In this document: positions 25,308-35,351 of the stretch, piece after piece | How the letters are laid out: each line of letters begins with the position of its first letter | Numbering within the stretch: the first letter of the stretch is position 1 | Assembly: GCA_030605475.1 (NCBI GenBank) | Contig: JAUWIG010000024.1 | Coordinates: forward strand, 48,429 to 112,428 | Length of the DNA stretch: 64,000 nt | Source: Planctomycetota bacterium | GTDB lineage: Bacteria; Planctomycetota; Phycisphaerae; Sedimentisphaerales; Anaerobacaceae | Reading direction: 5' to 3' | Program-made: the position numbers and the translations under genes | Notes under the pieces: model-generated | Told to the model about the DNA's origin: nothing | What the model saw: only the letters and a program-made list of their open reading frames with translations | The model's database searches: none

Positions 25308-25805
25308 ATGGGAGATTTTTCCCGAATCAAACAGGAAACGTTATCAATTTTAGAGCTGGAAACGTTATCAATCTTAGATTCAGAACATATCGATGCGGAA
25401 GGACTGCACAATCTCATTTGTAGCGTTTTTTATCCGTCAACTACCCTCGGATTTCTTGGCGAAATGCCTGAAATAAAAGCAGAAAAATCTTACAAACAGT
25501 TTCGTTCTGCGGCATCAGCAGTGAACTATATTAAAGAGCCAATAGTAGGTAGATATAGATGCTTTTGGGAAAAAATTAGCGCTCCTATGAGGGTTGAACC
25601 CTTCAATTTTATGCTTTCTCCTCAGGGGGCGAAGATGCTGTATGAGATGTATGAGAAGGGGAAAGCGGAGTGGCTGGCGAGTGAACCTTTCGCATTTGTA
25701 CTTTTTGCCCCTATTCCTCTCCCCCTTTTTTATCTCTTAGAATGTCTTGTTAGAACAGAGGAATCTGTGTGGGAAGTCTTTAGATTTACACCCGTTGACG
25801 AGTAG
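25308..25805 (+). CDS. hypothetical protein
   Basis: A 165-residue protein starting at the ATG 25308 after a clear AAGGAG. The N-terminus contains a short internal duplication (ETLSILELETLSILDSE). The C-terminal third has a hydrophobic stretch (FAFVLFAPIPLPLFYLLECL) that may be a membrane helix. No family recognised. It lies alone downstream of the bracketed promoter at 25134-25188. Confidence 0.6.
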   Translation: MGDFSRIKQETLSILELETLSILDSEHIDAEGLHNLICSVFYPSTTLGFLGEMPEIKAEKSYKQFRSAASAVNYIKEPIVGRYRCFWEKISAPMRVEPFNFMLSPQGAKMLYEMYEKGKAEWLASEPFAFVLFAPIPLPLFYLLECLVRTEESVWEVFRFTPVDE

Positions 25806-25936
25806 AATTTTCTGCTCGGCCTCGGTGCGGTGATTTTAAGAAAATGTAAAAACGAAATAACCAGCCAACATAAAGTTGGGGGCTAAACGATTTTGAGATT
25901 GCCGCATCCGCCTGCGGCGGATTCGCAATGACAACT

Positions 25937-26626
25937 CTACGCTTTTTTCATCCCAGTCGGTAGCTCTATTCCAAATTTGCCCCGTGCCTCTTTGAAATCC
26001 ACTATAATCTTAACCGCCGCTTTGGGCTCATCCACTACCGTGAACACCTCCATATCTTTTAGAGTAATATAATTGTGCTCGCCGAGCATCTTTTCCTTCA
26101 TCCAGTCAATTAAGCCACTCCAATAGTCACTACCCATCAAAATTACGGGGAAAGATACCTGTTTTAATGTCTGAATTAATACCAGTGATTCGGAAAACTC
26201 ATCCATAGTCCCATAGCCGCCTGGCAGAACTATAAAACCGTGGGCGTATTTCAGGAACATCACTTTACGACAAAAGAAATATCTGAAGTGCAGCGACAGA
26301 TTCTGGTACTCGTTTGGGATTTGTTCCATCGGCAGGTCGATATTAAGCCCGATGCTTTTACCGCCCGCTTCTGAGGCTCCTTTATTTGCCGCTTCCATAA
26401 TTCCACCGCCGCCGCCGGTTATTACTGCAAAGCCGGCTTTTGCTATCTCCGAAGCCGTCTCCTTGGCAAGTTGGTAATACCGGTCCTGCGGCTTTGCACG
26501 CGATGAGCCAAAAAACGACACCGCAGGCCCAATGGAAGCAAGCTCCTCAAATCCCTCCGTAAATTCAGCCATTACCCTGAATATCCGCCAGAGGTCTTTC
26601 ACCGGACTATCAAACGTATCCACCAT
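25937..26626 (-). CDS. LOG-family protein (TIGR00730-type Rossmann fold)
   Basis: A 229-residue lysine-decarboxylase-like (LOG) protein. The phosphoribohydrolase signature PGGYGTMDE and the upstream FGSSRAKP and TGGGGGIMEAANKGA motifs are all present. Characterised relatives hydrolyse cytokinin-type nucleoside 5'-monophosphates or bind nucleotides; the bacterial role is uncertain. The ATG at 26626 has AGGAG eight bases upstream. It is the last gene of a minus-strand run, 38 bases after nth. Confidence 0.93.
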   Translation of the reverse strand: MVDTFDSPVKDLWRIFRVMAEFTEGFEELASIGPAVSFFGSSRAKPQDRYYQLAKETASEIAKAGFAVITGGGGGIMEAANKGASEAGGKSIGLNIDLPMEQIPNEYQNLSLHFRYFFCRKVMFLKYAHGFIVLPGGYGTMDEFSESLVLIQTLKQVSFPVILMGSDYWSGLIDWMKEKMLGEHNYITLKDMEVFTVVDEPKAAVKIIVDFKEARGKFGIELPTGMKKA

Positions 26627-26664
26627 AGAAAAAAACTCCTTCAAAAAACTCTACGAAGCAGATT

Positions 26665-27354
26665 CTACCATAAATCAGGGTTGTTTGCCACAGGACAGTA
26701 TTTCGAAATCGAACAATTCTCACAGTCCGGCTTACGGGCACGGCAAACATTTCGCCCATGAAAAATCAACAAATGACTGAACATCGTCCAGTTTCTCTTT
26801 GGCACTATTTCGGCCAAATCAAATTCCAACTTTACTGCATCGCTATTTTCCGACAGTCCCAATCGCCGAGAGAGCCGAATAACGTGCGTATCGCAGGCTA
26901 TCGCCGGCCTGCCGAAAGCATTACCCAATACGACATTTGCCGTCTTTCTGCCCACGCCCGGAAGTGCTGTAAGTTCCTCCATCGTATCAGGGACCCTGCC
27001 GTCCAACTGCTCGACTATCTCCGTACAGGCGCCTTTGATACTGACTGCTTTATTGTGGTAAAAGCCCGTACTTTTGATATCCGACTCAATATCTTTTATA
27101 TCAGCTTTTGCCAAGTCCGCCGCCGTTCTATATTTTTTGAACAAATCGCCGGTCACCATATTGACCCGCGCATCAGTACATTGGGCCGACAGAATCGTCG
27201 CAATAAGAAGTTCAAGCGGATCTGCAAACTTAAGTGCGGTCCTCGCTTGTGGGTACGTTTTTTTCAATATAGGCCAAATTTTTCTGACTCTCTCGGCAGC
27301 CCGGGCCTTGTCAACCTTTACTTTTACCTTTTTACTTTTTACTTTTCCAGCCAT
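26665..27354 (-). CDS. nth: Endonuclease III
   Basis: A 229-residue DNA glycosylase/AP lyase that removes oxidised pyrimidines. The helix-hairpin-helix LPGVGRKTANVVLG is followed by the catalytic Asp in CDTHVIRLSRRLG. The [4Fe-4S] ligands are C-x6-C-x2-C-x5-C at the C-terminus. The catalytic Lys falls in the LSAQCTDARVN helix region of the family. The first dozen residues (KVKSKKVKVKV) are Lys/Val repeats coded by an 'aaaagtaaaaagt' word like those in spacers. The start lies two bases after the dsbD stop, so the two are cotranscribed. Confidence 0.96.
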   Translation of the reverse strand: MAGKVKSKKVKVKVDKARAAERVRKIWPILKKTYPQARTALKFADPLELLIATILSAQCTDARVNMVTGDLFKKYRTAADLAKADIKDIESDIKSTGFYHNKAVSIKGACTEIVEQLDGRVPDTMEELTALPGVGRKTANVVLGNAFGRPAIACDTHVIRLSRRLGLSENSDAVKLEFDLAEIVPKRNWTMFSHLLIFHGRNVCRARKPDCENCSISKYCPVANNPDLW

Positions 27355-27356
27355 AG

Positions 27357-29159
27357 CTATTGTTTTTTAGAAGGCAGTTTTTCCAAGGCCTCTTTTAGTT
27401 CATCGGCAAAAAACTTCCCGTGCCATTTTCTTGTCTGTTCCCTGCCCGGCACAATCAGTATACTGACCGGAACTCCCGGCTCATTATACACGTTTTTCTT
27501 AGCAAGAGTGGCAGGACTATTTCCTGTTGTATCGGCCTTAATCGCAAGAACATCTTTCTCTTCGATTAGCGCTGCGATATCCTGGCGCGAGTAAACAAAC
27601 CTTTCTACGACCTTACAACTCAGGCACCAGTCGGCTGTAAACTCAATCAGGACAGGTCTTGATTTTTCCAAAGCCGTATCTATTAACCCAGTGTCGTATT
27701 TTTGCCAGTCAACAACTTCATCGGCAGGTGCCGGCAAAAACGCCAGCCCTGCCGCAACTGCCAGGACAATCGCGATAATTCGTATAAGCCATTTGCGAGC
27801 TCGTTTAGTACTGTAACTGACCCAGCCACCCCACATCCAGACACAAAAACTAAGCGCCAAGGCAAAATAAAGTACATTGATTCTAAGCTCTTGCGCCAGC
27901 GTCCCGATAAGCCATATCGCGACAATCAAAAGGATAAAGCCGATACCTTGCTTAAACAACTCCATCCAATGTCCTGCTCTGGGCAGTTTCTTCAATAACC
28001 CAGGCATTGAGGTCAGTATCGTATAAGGCACAGCCATGCCCACCCCGATAACCATTATTGCCAGTGTCCCCAGCCATACAGTCTGGCTTTGGGCCCACCC
28101 CATCGCTGCACCTAAAATTCCAAAACTACAGGGTGTACCCATTATAGCCGCCAGAAAACCCATCCCCACTGCCCCTGTATACCCCTTGCCGGAACCGGAT
28201 TTGCTCGTCACTGCCGACGGCACACTAATCGCAAATACCCCGAACATAAACATCGCCATTACTATCAATATCATCGCCAGAACGATAACGAAAACCGGAT
28301 TGCGAAACGGGTCACTCAACTCCAGCACCGTGGCATAGAACAGCCGCAGAACCGCGTTAACCCCCGCAAAACAGGCAAAAAACAACAATATCCCAAAGCA
28401 GAAACTAATTCCCATTGCTATCGATTGCCGCCTGCCTGCTTTTGCCTGCTCCACGATTCGCATCACGATAAGCGGCAACACCGGCCAGACGCACGGCATA
28501 ATATTTATTGCCAGGCCCGCCAAAAACGCCAAACCGAGAGCAAACCAAACCGAATAATTCGCCCATTGGCCTGTCATCGCCGGCTCACTTTCTGCTCTGG
28601 CCTCTGTCGAATCCGGCAGAACGAATTTAGCCTCGCTCATCGCAGCATCACTGGCGATTTTGACCTTTGCACCAAGCTGCCCGACGTCCGGCGGACGACA
28701 TTGAAAACCAGAGCACATCGCCCCTTCGATGCCAACCTTGACATTAACGGTAATACTTTCGCCGGTCCTCGGCTGAGCACCGCTCACACTAAACGGCAAA
28801 AATACCGTAAACTTGTTACTGAATACCTCAAGTCTTTTGCCTGAAAATTGGTCAAAATATAACTGCGATGGTGGAAATATCGGCTCAGAAAAACTTATGT
28901 GCTCTTCTGCGGTAGGCTTGAGTTTAAGATTCATCCCGCCCGGAGCCGTTTTTGCGGATGCATAGAAATGCCAATCTTTTTTCAGCTCGAAATGAATCGC
29001 CAGTGCAGATTCACTACCGGGCCGAACAGTCTCATACTGTTGCTCAACCGAGATAGTAACAACATCGGTGGTAATTGTACTATCAGGTGCCGGCACAGCG
29101 AAAGCATTGACAGCGAAAATCAAAATTGACCACAAAATGACAGCAGCTTTTTCCCGCAT
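27357..29159 (-). CDS. dsbD: Thiol:disulfide interchange protein DsbD
   Basis: A 600-residue inner-membrane protein that carries reducing equivalents from cytoplasmic thioredoxin to the periplasm. After a signal peptide (residues 1-21), the alpha domain holds a Cys pair (MCSGFQC). The eight-helix core has the two reactive Cys residues in INIMPCVWPVLPL and GTPCSFGIL, and the C-terminal thioredoxin-like domain has WCLSCKVV. All six redox cysteines are therefore present. The ATG at 29159 starts a good signal peptide; an earlier start at 29225 would add residues from a repetitive spacer. It lies between ftsH and nth. Confidence 0.95.
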   Translation of the reverse strand: MREKAAVILWSILIFAVNAFAVPAPDSTITTDVVTISVEQQYETVRPGSESALAIHFELKKDWHFYASAKTAPGGMNLKLKPTAEEHISFSEPIFPPSQLYFDQFSGKRLEVFSNKFTVFLPFSVSGAQPRTGESITVNVKVGIEGAMCSGFQCRPPDVGQLGAKVKIASDAAMSEAKFVLPDSTEARAESEPAMTGQWANYSVWFALGLAFLAGLAINIMPCVWPVLPLIVMRIVEQAKAGRRQSIAMGISFCFGILLFFACFAGVNAVLRLFYATVLELSDPFRNPVFVIVLAMILIVMAMFMFGVFAISVPSAVTSKSGSGKGYTGAVGMGFLAAIMGTPCSFGILGAAMGWAQSQTVWLGTLAIMVIGVGMAVPYTILTSMPGLLKKLPRAGHWMELFKQGIGFILLIVAIWLIGTLAQELRINVLYFALALSFCVWMWGGWVSYSTKRARKWLIRIIAIVLAVAAGLAFLPAPADEVVDWQKYDTGLIDTALEKSRPVLIEFTADWCLSCKVVERFVYSRQDIAALIEEKDVLAIKADTTGNSPATLAKKNVYNEPGVPVSILIVPGREQTRKWHGKFFADELKEALEKLPSKKQ

Positions 29160-29225
29160 AGACACCGTTCTTAAAACTGACAATTGGTCGTCGGTAATTG
29201 GTAGTTGGTGATAATCAATAATCAA

Positions 29226-31220
29226 TTATTGCTTTTGCTGTTCTTTTTGCTCCGGTTTTGGCTGCTCGCCCTTGGCTTGCTCGGCAGCCAACAAATCGGA
29301 AACTGTAGGCTTGTCTAACTCGCCGCCTTCCAGAATCAACTTCACATCATCGGCGTCGAGAGTTTCGTATTTCAGCAGCGCCTTTGCTATTTGCTCAAGC
29401 TTATCTTTATTTGCTTCTATCAATTCTCTCGCCTTTTTATACGCCTCATCGGTAATATTTTTTACTTCGCTATCGATTGCCTCGGCTGTCTTTTCCGAAT
29501 ATTCCTTCTCACCCGGCAGCACGTACATTTGGTTCTTAAGTGCCGAATCCGGCCCATAGCTGATTAGACCAAGCTGCTCACTCATACCCCAGGTCAAAAC
29601 CATCTGCTTTGCAATATTCGTGGCCTGCTGAATATCCGATTGTGCACCGCTGGATATGTCGTCACAGAAAACTTCTTCTGCGATTCGCCCGCCGAAACAC
29701 ACCTGCAAAAGTGCCATACAATATCTCTTCGTAAACATCGTTCTGTCTTTTTCCGGCAGAGCAAAGGTCGCTCCGCCCATCGGCCCGCGAGGAATGATAC
29801 TTACCTTATGCAGAGGGTCCGCATCTTTTAGCAGAGATTGCACAAGCGTATGGCCGGCCTCGTGATAAGCGGTAATTTCTTTTTCCATCTCATCGATAAC
29901 TCTGCTTTTTCTTGCCCTTCCCCATCGCACCTTGTCCCTTGCCTCCTCCAAATCGGCCATCTCGACATAATCTTTATCGGACATAGTTGCCGCCAGAGCG
30001 GCTTCGTTAATAATAGCAGCCAGGTCCGCTCCGCTGAACATAGGTGTTCCTCGTGCCAGTCTTTCCAGATTCGTGTCAGGCCCTAATTTTACTTTCTTTG
30101 AGTGAACATTCAAAATATCAACTCGTCCTTTCAAATCCGGAAACGGCACGAAAATTTGCCTGTCGAATCTTCCCGGCCGGGTCAACGCATGGTCCAAAAT
30201 ATCACCACGATTCGTCGCCGCAATCACTATCACCTGGTCGTTCGTATCAAAGCCGTCCATCTCAACCAAAATCGCATTTAACGTTTGCTCACGTTCGTCA
30301 TGCCCGCCGCCGATATATCCGGCGCCGCGCTTACGACCAATCGCGTCAACCTCATCAAGGAAAATTATGCACGGCGAATTCTCTTTGGCCTGCTTGAACA
30401 GGTCGCGCACTCGCGATGCCCCGACACCAACAAACATCTCTACGAAATCGCTGCCGGATATACTGAAAAACGGGACATCAGCCTGGCCGGCTATGGCCTT
30501 GGCAAGTAATGTCTTTCCGCAGCCGGGTGGGCCTACAAGTAAAACTCCGCGAGGGATACGACCGCCTAACCGTTGAAATTTTTTGGGGTTCTTCAAAAAT
30601 TCGATTATCTCAGCTACCTCTTCTTTTGCTTCTTCAACGCCGGCGACGTCCTCAAAGGTTACCTTAACACGGTCTTTGTCTTGTAATCGATGCCTGCTTC
30701 GACCAAACGACATCAGCATCCCACCGGCCCCGCTGCGAAGATTCCGGGCAAACATAAAGTAGAGAAACCCAACAAACAAAAGTATCGGAAACAGCATCCC
30801 CAACAAATTCCAAAGCCAGGTATGCTGCTTGGAGAATTTCCACTTCACCTCGCTTTGCTCCAATAGCTCGACAAGTCGCTCACCCACCACTTCCTGCTTG
30901 TAATCCACTGTGAAGGAATCAGACGCCCTTTCATCACGGCTGGCAATACCTGCCTGATTAAATTTGCCTGCAATCTCGGTCTCGCCAACCTCCACGCTCG
31001 CGATTTGATTATTTTCAAGATAACTTACGAAATCATCCCAATCGATATTGTCAATACTCTCCCACTGGCGCAGCAGCATCATTGCTGTGATTATCAAAAT
31101 TGGAATTATCAACCAGCTAAATGGCCCGCGTTTATAGGTCGGCAACTGCGACTTTTTGCCGCCTCTGCCTTGCGCACCGCGGCGCGGTTGACCTGACTTT
31201 TTGTATCGACCGTTACTCAT
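29226..31220 (-). CDS. ftsH: ATP-dependent zinc metalloprotease FtsH
   Basis: A 664-residue membrane AAA+ protease for quality control of membrane and regulatory proteins. It has a basic N-terminus, two membrane helices (about 30-50 and 145-165) enclosing a periplasmic domain, and Walker A GPPGCGKT (Cys in place of the common Thr). Walker B is [11 protein letters not shown], the second region of homology is [20 protein letters not shown], and the zinc site is HEAGH. A Gln/Lys/Glu tail ends the protein. The ATG at 31220 is chosen over a GTG four codons earlier. The dsbD gene follows after about 66 bases. Confidence 0.97.
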   Translation of the reverse strand: MSNGRYKKSGQPRRGAQGRGGKKSQLPTYKRGPFSWLIIPILIITAMMLLRQWESIDNIDWDDFVSYLENNQIASVEVGETEIAGKFNQAGIASRDERASDSFTVDYKQEVVGERLVELLEQSEVKWKFSKQHTWLWNLLGMLFPILLFVGFLYFMFARNLRSGAGGMLMSFGRSRHRLQDKDRVKVTFEDVAGVEEAKEEVAEIIEFLKNPKKFQRLGGRIPRGVLLVGPPGCGKTLLAKAIAGQADVPFFSISGSDFVEMFVGVGASRVRDLFKQAKENSPCIIFLDEVDAIGRKRGAGYIGGGHDEREQTLNAILVEMDGFDTNDQVIVIAATNRGDILDHALTRPGRFDRQIFVPFPDLKGRVDILNVHSKKVKLGPDTNLERLARGTPMFSGADLAAIINEAALAATMSDKDYVEMADLEEARDKVRWGRARKSRVIDEMEKEITAYHEAGHTLVQSLLKDADPLHKVSIIPRGPMGGATFALPEKDRTMFTKRYCMALLQVCFGGRIAEEVFCDDISSGAQSDIQQATNIAKQMVLTWGMSEQLGLISYGPDSALKNQMYVLPGEKEYSEKTAEAIDSEVKNITDEAYKKARELIEANKDKLEQIAKALLKYETLDADDVKLILEGGELDKPTVSDLLAAEQAKGEQPKPEQKEQQKQ

Positions 31221-31274
31221 AATTTTTCGCACTTACTGGTTCGTGATTCGATTCAAGAGACACACTTCACGCTT

Positions 31275-31832
31275 TTACCATTCCTTTTCCATCAATTCTA
31301 CGATTTTCCGTGCCAATTTGTTTGACGCAAGAGTTGACGCATAGCCGAAGCCTTGATTTTGCCACTCCGAGTAGCTCGCTGAGGCACTGACCGAGCGGTT
31401 ATCTATCAGCAATTCTCCTGTTTTTAGATTTTTCCAGTTAACCACCGCCTGCAGTCCCACTTCCTTTTCCAGAGCTCGGCCGGTTTCTCGTTCGCTGGTG
31501 AGCACCAATTCACTAATCCCTGCTATCTGTCCACTTATTACGGTGTCAGCTCGGTCTCTGCTGGAGATTATTTTATATGGCGTTTCTGTCTCGATACGCT
31601 TCGCCAGGGCATCGGTCAACTCGTATTCCACTCCTCGACGAAAGCTTTGGTTGCCAAACATTTCAACGTAAACGCTACTCACCTCTTCCGGAAACAGTGA
31701 TTCATTGGAATAGCCGCTGGGGTTTCCGCTCATTCCGGCGCATCCGCAAAAACATGGCCAAACACCGATAGTCAAACTAAAAAGAATTACAAAAATAGCT
31801 CTTCGAGCTTTTCTATGACACTCTCTTGCCAT
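31275..31832 (-). CDS. lptE: LptE-like LPS-assembly lipoprotein
   Basis: A 185-residue lipoprotein. A basic N-terminus and hydrophobic stretch lead to a lipobox (CFCGC). The following VYVEMFGNQSFRRGVEYELTDALAKRIE is split here as VYVEMFGNQSFRRG and YELTDALAKRIE; both match the LptE/LptE-like family that plugs LptD in the outer membrane. The ATG at 31832 lies inside the end of the BamD-like gene (46-base overlap) with AAGAGGAG just upstream, so translation is coupled. LptD is not in the window. Confidence 0.75.
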   Translation of the reverse strand: MARECHRKARRAIFVILFSLTIGVWPCFCGCAGMSGNPSGYSNESLFPEEVSSVYVEMFGNQSFRRGVEYELTDALAKRIETETPYKIISSRDRADTVISGQIAGISELVLTSERETGRALEKEVGLQAVVNWKNLKTGELLIDNRSVSASASYSEWQNQGFGYASTLASNKLARKIVELMEKEW

Positions 31833-32803
31833 TTTTTCTCCTCTTTGCCGCCCGGTTTTTTATCACTTATTGCTGCCCTTGCCATTTTTGCTGCTGTACT
31901 GTTCGGCCAATTATCCACCACCATTTGGTAATAAAGATTAGCCGGCTGTTCGCTGCCGGTTTTCTGATAGTACTCGCCGGTGCTGAATCGCTTGTATGCT
32001 ATTTGCTCATTTATTAGTTCGAGTCTTTTATCAATCTCAAATTTTTCGGCATCTTTGGAATATCGCAGTTTGAAATCTTCGTAGTAGCTCTTTGCGCTGA
32101 TTAGATTAGAGGAATCATACCTTTCCCCTTTATACGCAGCGTGCTTACATCGACCCATAGCCAGTAGCGCATCCTTTCCCATCCGGCCTGTTGGCCATCG
32201 CGATGAAACCTGCGACCATTGATGGTATGCCTCGTTGAACTTCCCTCTTTTTTCATGACTTTTGGCTATCGCCAGAGCCGCCTTCTTCCCGATTGGTACC
32301 TCGCCGGCCCGGTCACTAATCCTTTCCATAATCTTCTTGCCATGGGAGTATCCTCTCATTTTGAATACACCAAGCACGGGTATTTTCTGGCCGGCTAAAA
32401 AAGCAGTACCTATCGCAAACTGCCTGCCCAGAGCCGCCTCGTAGAGTTCGCTTCCAGGGAATTCATCCAAAAACTTACCATAGCTCCTAACTGCCTTGGT
32501 AAATTCCCCTTCGCAAAAGAGCAGCTCAGCCTTGATGAAGGCCTCCAAATCAGGCCCCGCAATTTCCGGAAAGTCTTTTTTAAGTTGTTCAAATGACTCG
32601 CGAACAGCCTGGCATTTCCCAGTGTCGACAAGCTTCTTTATCTCAGCAACTGCTGACAGATACTTATCCTCACCTTTATCTGATACGGCCTTCCAGTCCT
32701 GCCCTTTCTCTAAGTGCCAGGTTTTCGCCGGAACTATAGACAAAGCTAACAGCAGCGATATTAAGGCCGATGCTATTACAAATCGCATTTTGTATCTAAA
32801 CAT
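31787..32803 (-). CDS. BamD-like TPR lipoprotein/exported protein
   Basis: A 338-residue exported protein with an N-terminal signal (residues 6-26) and TPR-like helices. The repeats show BamD/YfiO spacing (FCEGEFTKAVRSYGKFLDEF; GKFNEAYHQWSQVSSRWP; ANLYYQMVVDNWPNSTAAK). BamD is part of the outer-membrane protein insertion machinery. There is no clear lipobox Cys in this copy, unlike classical BamD. It overlaps the LptE-like gene by 46 bases and heads the run that continues into ftsH and dsbD. Confidence 0.7.
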   Translation of the reverse strand: MFRYKMRFVIASALISLLLALSIVPAKTWHLEKGQDWKAVSDKGEDKYLSAVAEIKKLVDTGKCQAVRESFEQLKKDFPEIAGPDLEAFIKAELLFCEGEFTKAVRSYGKFLDEFPGSELYEAALGRQFAIGTAFLAGQKIPVLGVFKMRGYSHGKKIMERISDRAGEVPIGKKAALAIAKSHEKRGKFNEAYHQWSQVSSRWPTGRMGKDALLAMGRCKHAAYKGERYDSSNLISAKSYYEDFKLRYSKDAEKFEIDKRLELINEQIAYKRFSTGEYYQKTGSEQPANLYYQMVVDNWPNSTAAKMARAAISDKKPGGKEEKKWQESVIEKLEELFL

Positions 32804-33233
32804 AACGCCCTATCCCCAATTTATTCTAATATTCCATCGGCCCGATATTACACCAATTTCACTTTTTTTACTTCTTACTTTTTATTTTACACTTTACTCT
32901 ACATTATACCCGTTCTTGAAACCATTGCAAACCTGCAGCTTAAAATATAGTATCCGCCCATTTTTCCGCTAAAATCGCGATTTCAGGCCATTGACGTGCC
33001 ATATATCCACCCCCTAATCCAAGACTCAAAACTAAACATCCGCCCCCATACCCTCGCAGGTCTGATTCCCGATTCGTACCCAAATCTATCTTGCAATTAT
33101 GAACCCCGATGCAACCGGCCTCGAAATCCCGGTGGTGGAATCTTCCTCAAAATCGCCTAAATACATCATCGTACCAGACCTTTCCCGGGTAAATTATTTT
33201 CCAACCAACGAGCCGCCAACTAACGGACGAGAA
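32804..33233. other. intergenic region
   Basis: About 430 bases between the BamD-like gene and the LamG gene. It contains 'ttttacttcttactttttattttacactttac' words near 32860-32905, similar to the repeat that codes the nth N-terminus. I see no gene, promoter or terminator I can defend. Confidence 0.45.
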
Positions 33234-35195
33234 CTACCACTCACTAAATAAACCTTCTGTTCCAAATCCGTCGTTATACAAAAAAGCAATCTCCTTAGAC
33301 GATAATGCTCTATTGAATATCACTACATTGTCAATTGTACCAGTAAATTTACCCCCGCTGGTAGACATTGCTCCTATTCCAAGATTTACGTCATTCGACG
33401 TAGTAGAGTCAAACGTATCATTTTGATAACTGTTATACAAAATGTGGTCAATCCAAAGATACACATCGTCGTCATAATCGAAAACGATAACTATGAAATG
33501 CCACTCGCCATCAAATAAATCTAAAGCTAAAGGACTTCTCACCTTTTTCAGATTCCCATTACTATCGGATATAATAAAAGTAACATGATTGACGGATGCG
33601 ACGCACAAATAATAACCGGCGACGGAACCAATCTCTTTGCTAATAAGCCTCTGGTATTTATCTTTGACATCAAATAGAACCCAACATGCTAAAGTCAAAT
33701 CGCCTGTTCCTGCATTAAAACCTTTCTCTCCTTCGTCTGCAGCAACACACTCCCAAACAATATTATCTTCCAATCCTGCAAAATAGAAAGTGGTGCCATC
33801 TGTATAAAATCCTTCATCTCCTAATGACCTTTTTCTTTCAACTCGCGTAAAACTCGTGTCGTTAAAATCATAAACATCAAATATGCAGTCATACTTATTA
33901 CAAAGAATCTGATTATTGACCCACGCAAATCCATCATATCCCCCGTCTGATGCTAAATCATATGTGGTTTGGTGTTCCCAGGATGTGTTGTATTTTGCAA
34001 TAGTTCTTGCCTTGTCTCCTTGACTTCCCTGTATAATCCAGTAATAACCATCATACAACTCAATTTGCTCTGCTTGACCTCCTTCAACTGCGTGTATAGA
34101 TTCATAATTGAGGTCTAAATCCCAAACCCCAATAGCTGATTCCTCAAAACCTTTTCTGAGTGCATTATAAAGTTTTCCATTTATTACATTTCCATCACCC
34201 AAAGCCCAAGCCTTGTCATCTCCAGCAAACTTTCCATTTGTTGATTTCCACTCTTTCACAAAATTCCAATTGGAATCATACTTGGTGATAACATCAAGAT
34301 AAAAAACTTCATCTATGTAAAACTCGCGACCAAAGGTATAAAAGTTGCCATTTTCATCTTTAGCAATTCCTTGATTACACCTTCTTCCTCCAAGTACATG
34401 ACTATCTACAATCTTAAAATGTGGTCTATAGTCGATTACTTTAATAACATCCGTAGTTCCGTTAAAAGCTAATGCACCATCTATTCTGCCCGTGGTGTGC
34501 ATATCGGATGTGTCCCGAATGGTGCTTCCATCTGCCAGTCCTCCACATCCTTTTCCAGTACTATCTATTACAATCTTGTCATTGGCATTATCATTCATCT
34601 TCCAATGACCGATACAATTAGCTCTTAAATCAATCTTAAATTTTTTGACGGAAACGTCATCAAGGCAGACGAAACTTTCTTGTCCGCCGTCACCAACGCC
34701 TGTAAAACTTATGGCAGCATCATTACTATCTGCTATTATGGAATATTCATAATCTCCATTTGTATTATAGCAACCAGGCCCCAACCATTCATTACCTAAG
34801 CCAACCATTGTGTCGCCGAGCTTGACCTCTAAATAATGACCATCATCAAAAACCCCGTTCGAGAGTGCGAACCTAACGTTGTAAGCATGTCCGGTTTTCA
34901 AACCAACTAATGACTGTGATAATGTATTGTCTAAAGCACCTATGTCATTCCAATCAGCATTACTGTCCCCAATACTCCAGCCGCCACCAATACCAACACC
35001 GTCCCACGGTGATAACAGTTCTTCAACATCAAAAGAGCCATCTTGTACAAATTCTTTAAGCTCCAGCCACTCTTGTGTAAGAATTGCAAGGTCCAAAAAA
35101 TCTACCCTGCCGTCTTCGTTTATATCCGCTTGCAAACCAAAGCAAACTGACGACAATGCCAATATGATTGCCAATATTGCTGCTTTTGTTTTCAT
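33234..35195 (-). CDS. secreted dockerin-like / LamG protein with a nested propeller-like segment
   Basis: A 653-residue exported protein. It has a signal peptide (1-20), one dockerin-like EF-hand repeat (DINEDGRVDFLDLAILTQEW, 24-43), a beta-sandwich domain (47-187) and a LamG/concanavalin-like domain. The LamG begins normally at about 195 (GHWKMNDNANDK; GALAFNGTTDVIKV) but is interrupted at about 256. It resumes at about 490 (FNAGTGDLTLACWV) and ends with the family motif IDNVVIFNRALSSKEIAFLYNDG (split: IDNVVIFNRALSSKEI, AFLYNDG). The ~230-residue insert has repeated WxLDLNYE/YDxxY patterns of a beta-propeller. Probably binds polysaccharide at the cell surface. AGGGG precedes the ATG at 35195, which overlaps the stop of a tiny upstream ORF. 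Confidence 0.75.
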   Translation of the reverse strand: MKTKAAILAIILALSSVCFGLQADINEDGRVDFLDLAILTQEWLELKEFVQDGSFDVEELLSPWDGVGIGGGWSIGDSNADWNDIGALDNTLSQSLVGLKTGHAYNVRFALSNGVFDDGHYLEVKLGDTMVGLGNEWLGPGCYNTNGDYEYSIIADSNDAAISFTGVGDGGQESFVCLDDVSVKKFKIDLRANCIGHWKMNDNANDKIVIDSTGKGCGGLADGSTIRDTSDMHTTGRIDGALAFNGTTDVIKVIDYRPHFKIVDSHVLGGRRCNQGIAKDENGNFYTFGREFYIDEVFYLDVITKYDSNWNFVKEWKSTNGKFAGDDKAWALGDGNVINGKLYNALRKGFEESAIGVWDLDLNYESIHAVEGGQAEQIELYDGYYWIIQGSQGDKARTIAKYNTSWEHQTTYDLASDGGYDGFAWVNNQILCNKYDCIFDVYDFNDTSFTRVERKRSLGDEGFYTDGTTFYFAGLEDNIVWECVAADEGEKGFNAGTGDLTLACWVLFDVKDKYQRLISKEIGSVAGYYLCVASVNHVTFIISDSNGNLKKVRSPLALDLFDGEWHFIVIVFDYDDDVYLWIDHILYNSYQNDTFDSTTSNDVNLGIGAMSTSGGKFTGTIDNVVIFNRALSSKEIAFLYNDGFGTEGLFSEW

Positions 35196-35317
35196 GCTTT
35201 AACCCCTTTTTCCACCTTTGACTTAATCTGTCTGGTGATTATTTCACTATCTGCCGCTGAATAACCAAAACAAACAGATGCCAAACTTATTACCAGAAGG
35301 ACGCTTGCGGTTGCCAC
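35192..35317 (-). CDS. 41-residue signal-peptide-like upstream ORF
   Basis: A GTG at 35317 lies exactly seven bases after a perfect AGGAGG (35325-35330). It encodes a 41-residue peptide with a signal-type core (SVLLVISLASVCFG) and a charged tail. Its TGA overlaps the ATG of the LamG gene (ATGA), and a near-consensus promoter lies 35 bases upstream. The SVCFG end is identical to the end of the LamG signal peptide (SSVCFG). It may be a translated leader or a duplicated gene start. Confidence 0.6.
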   Translation of the reverse strand: MATASVLLVISLASVCFGYSAADSEIITRQIKSKVEKGVKA

Positions 35318-35351
35318 AACCACTCCTCCTAAAGAGTGCTGATTAACATAT

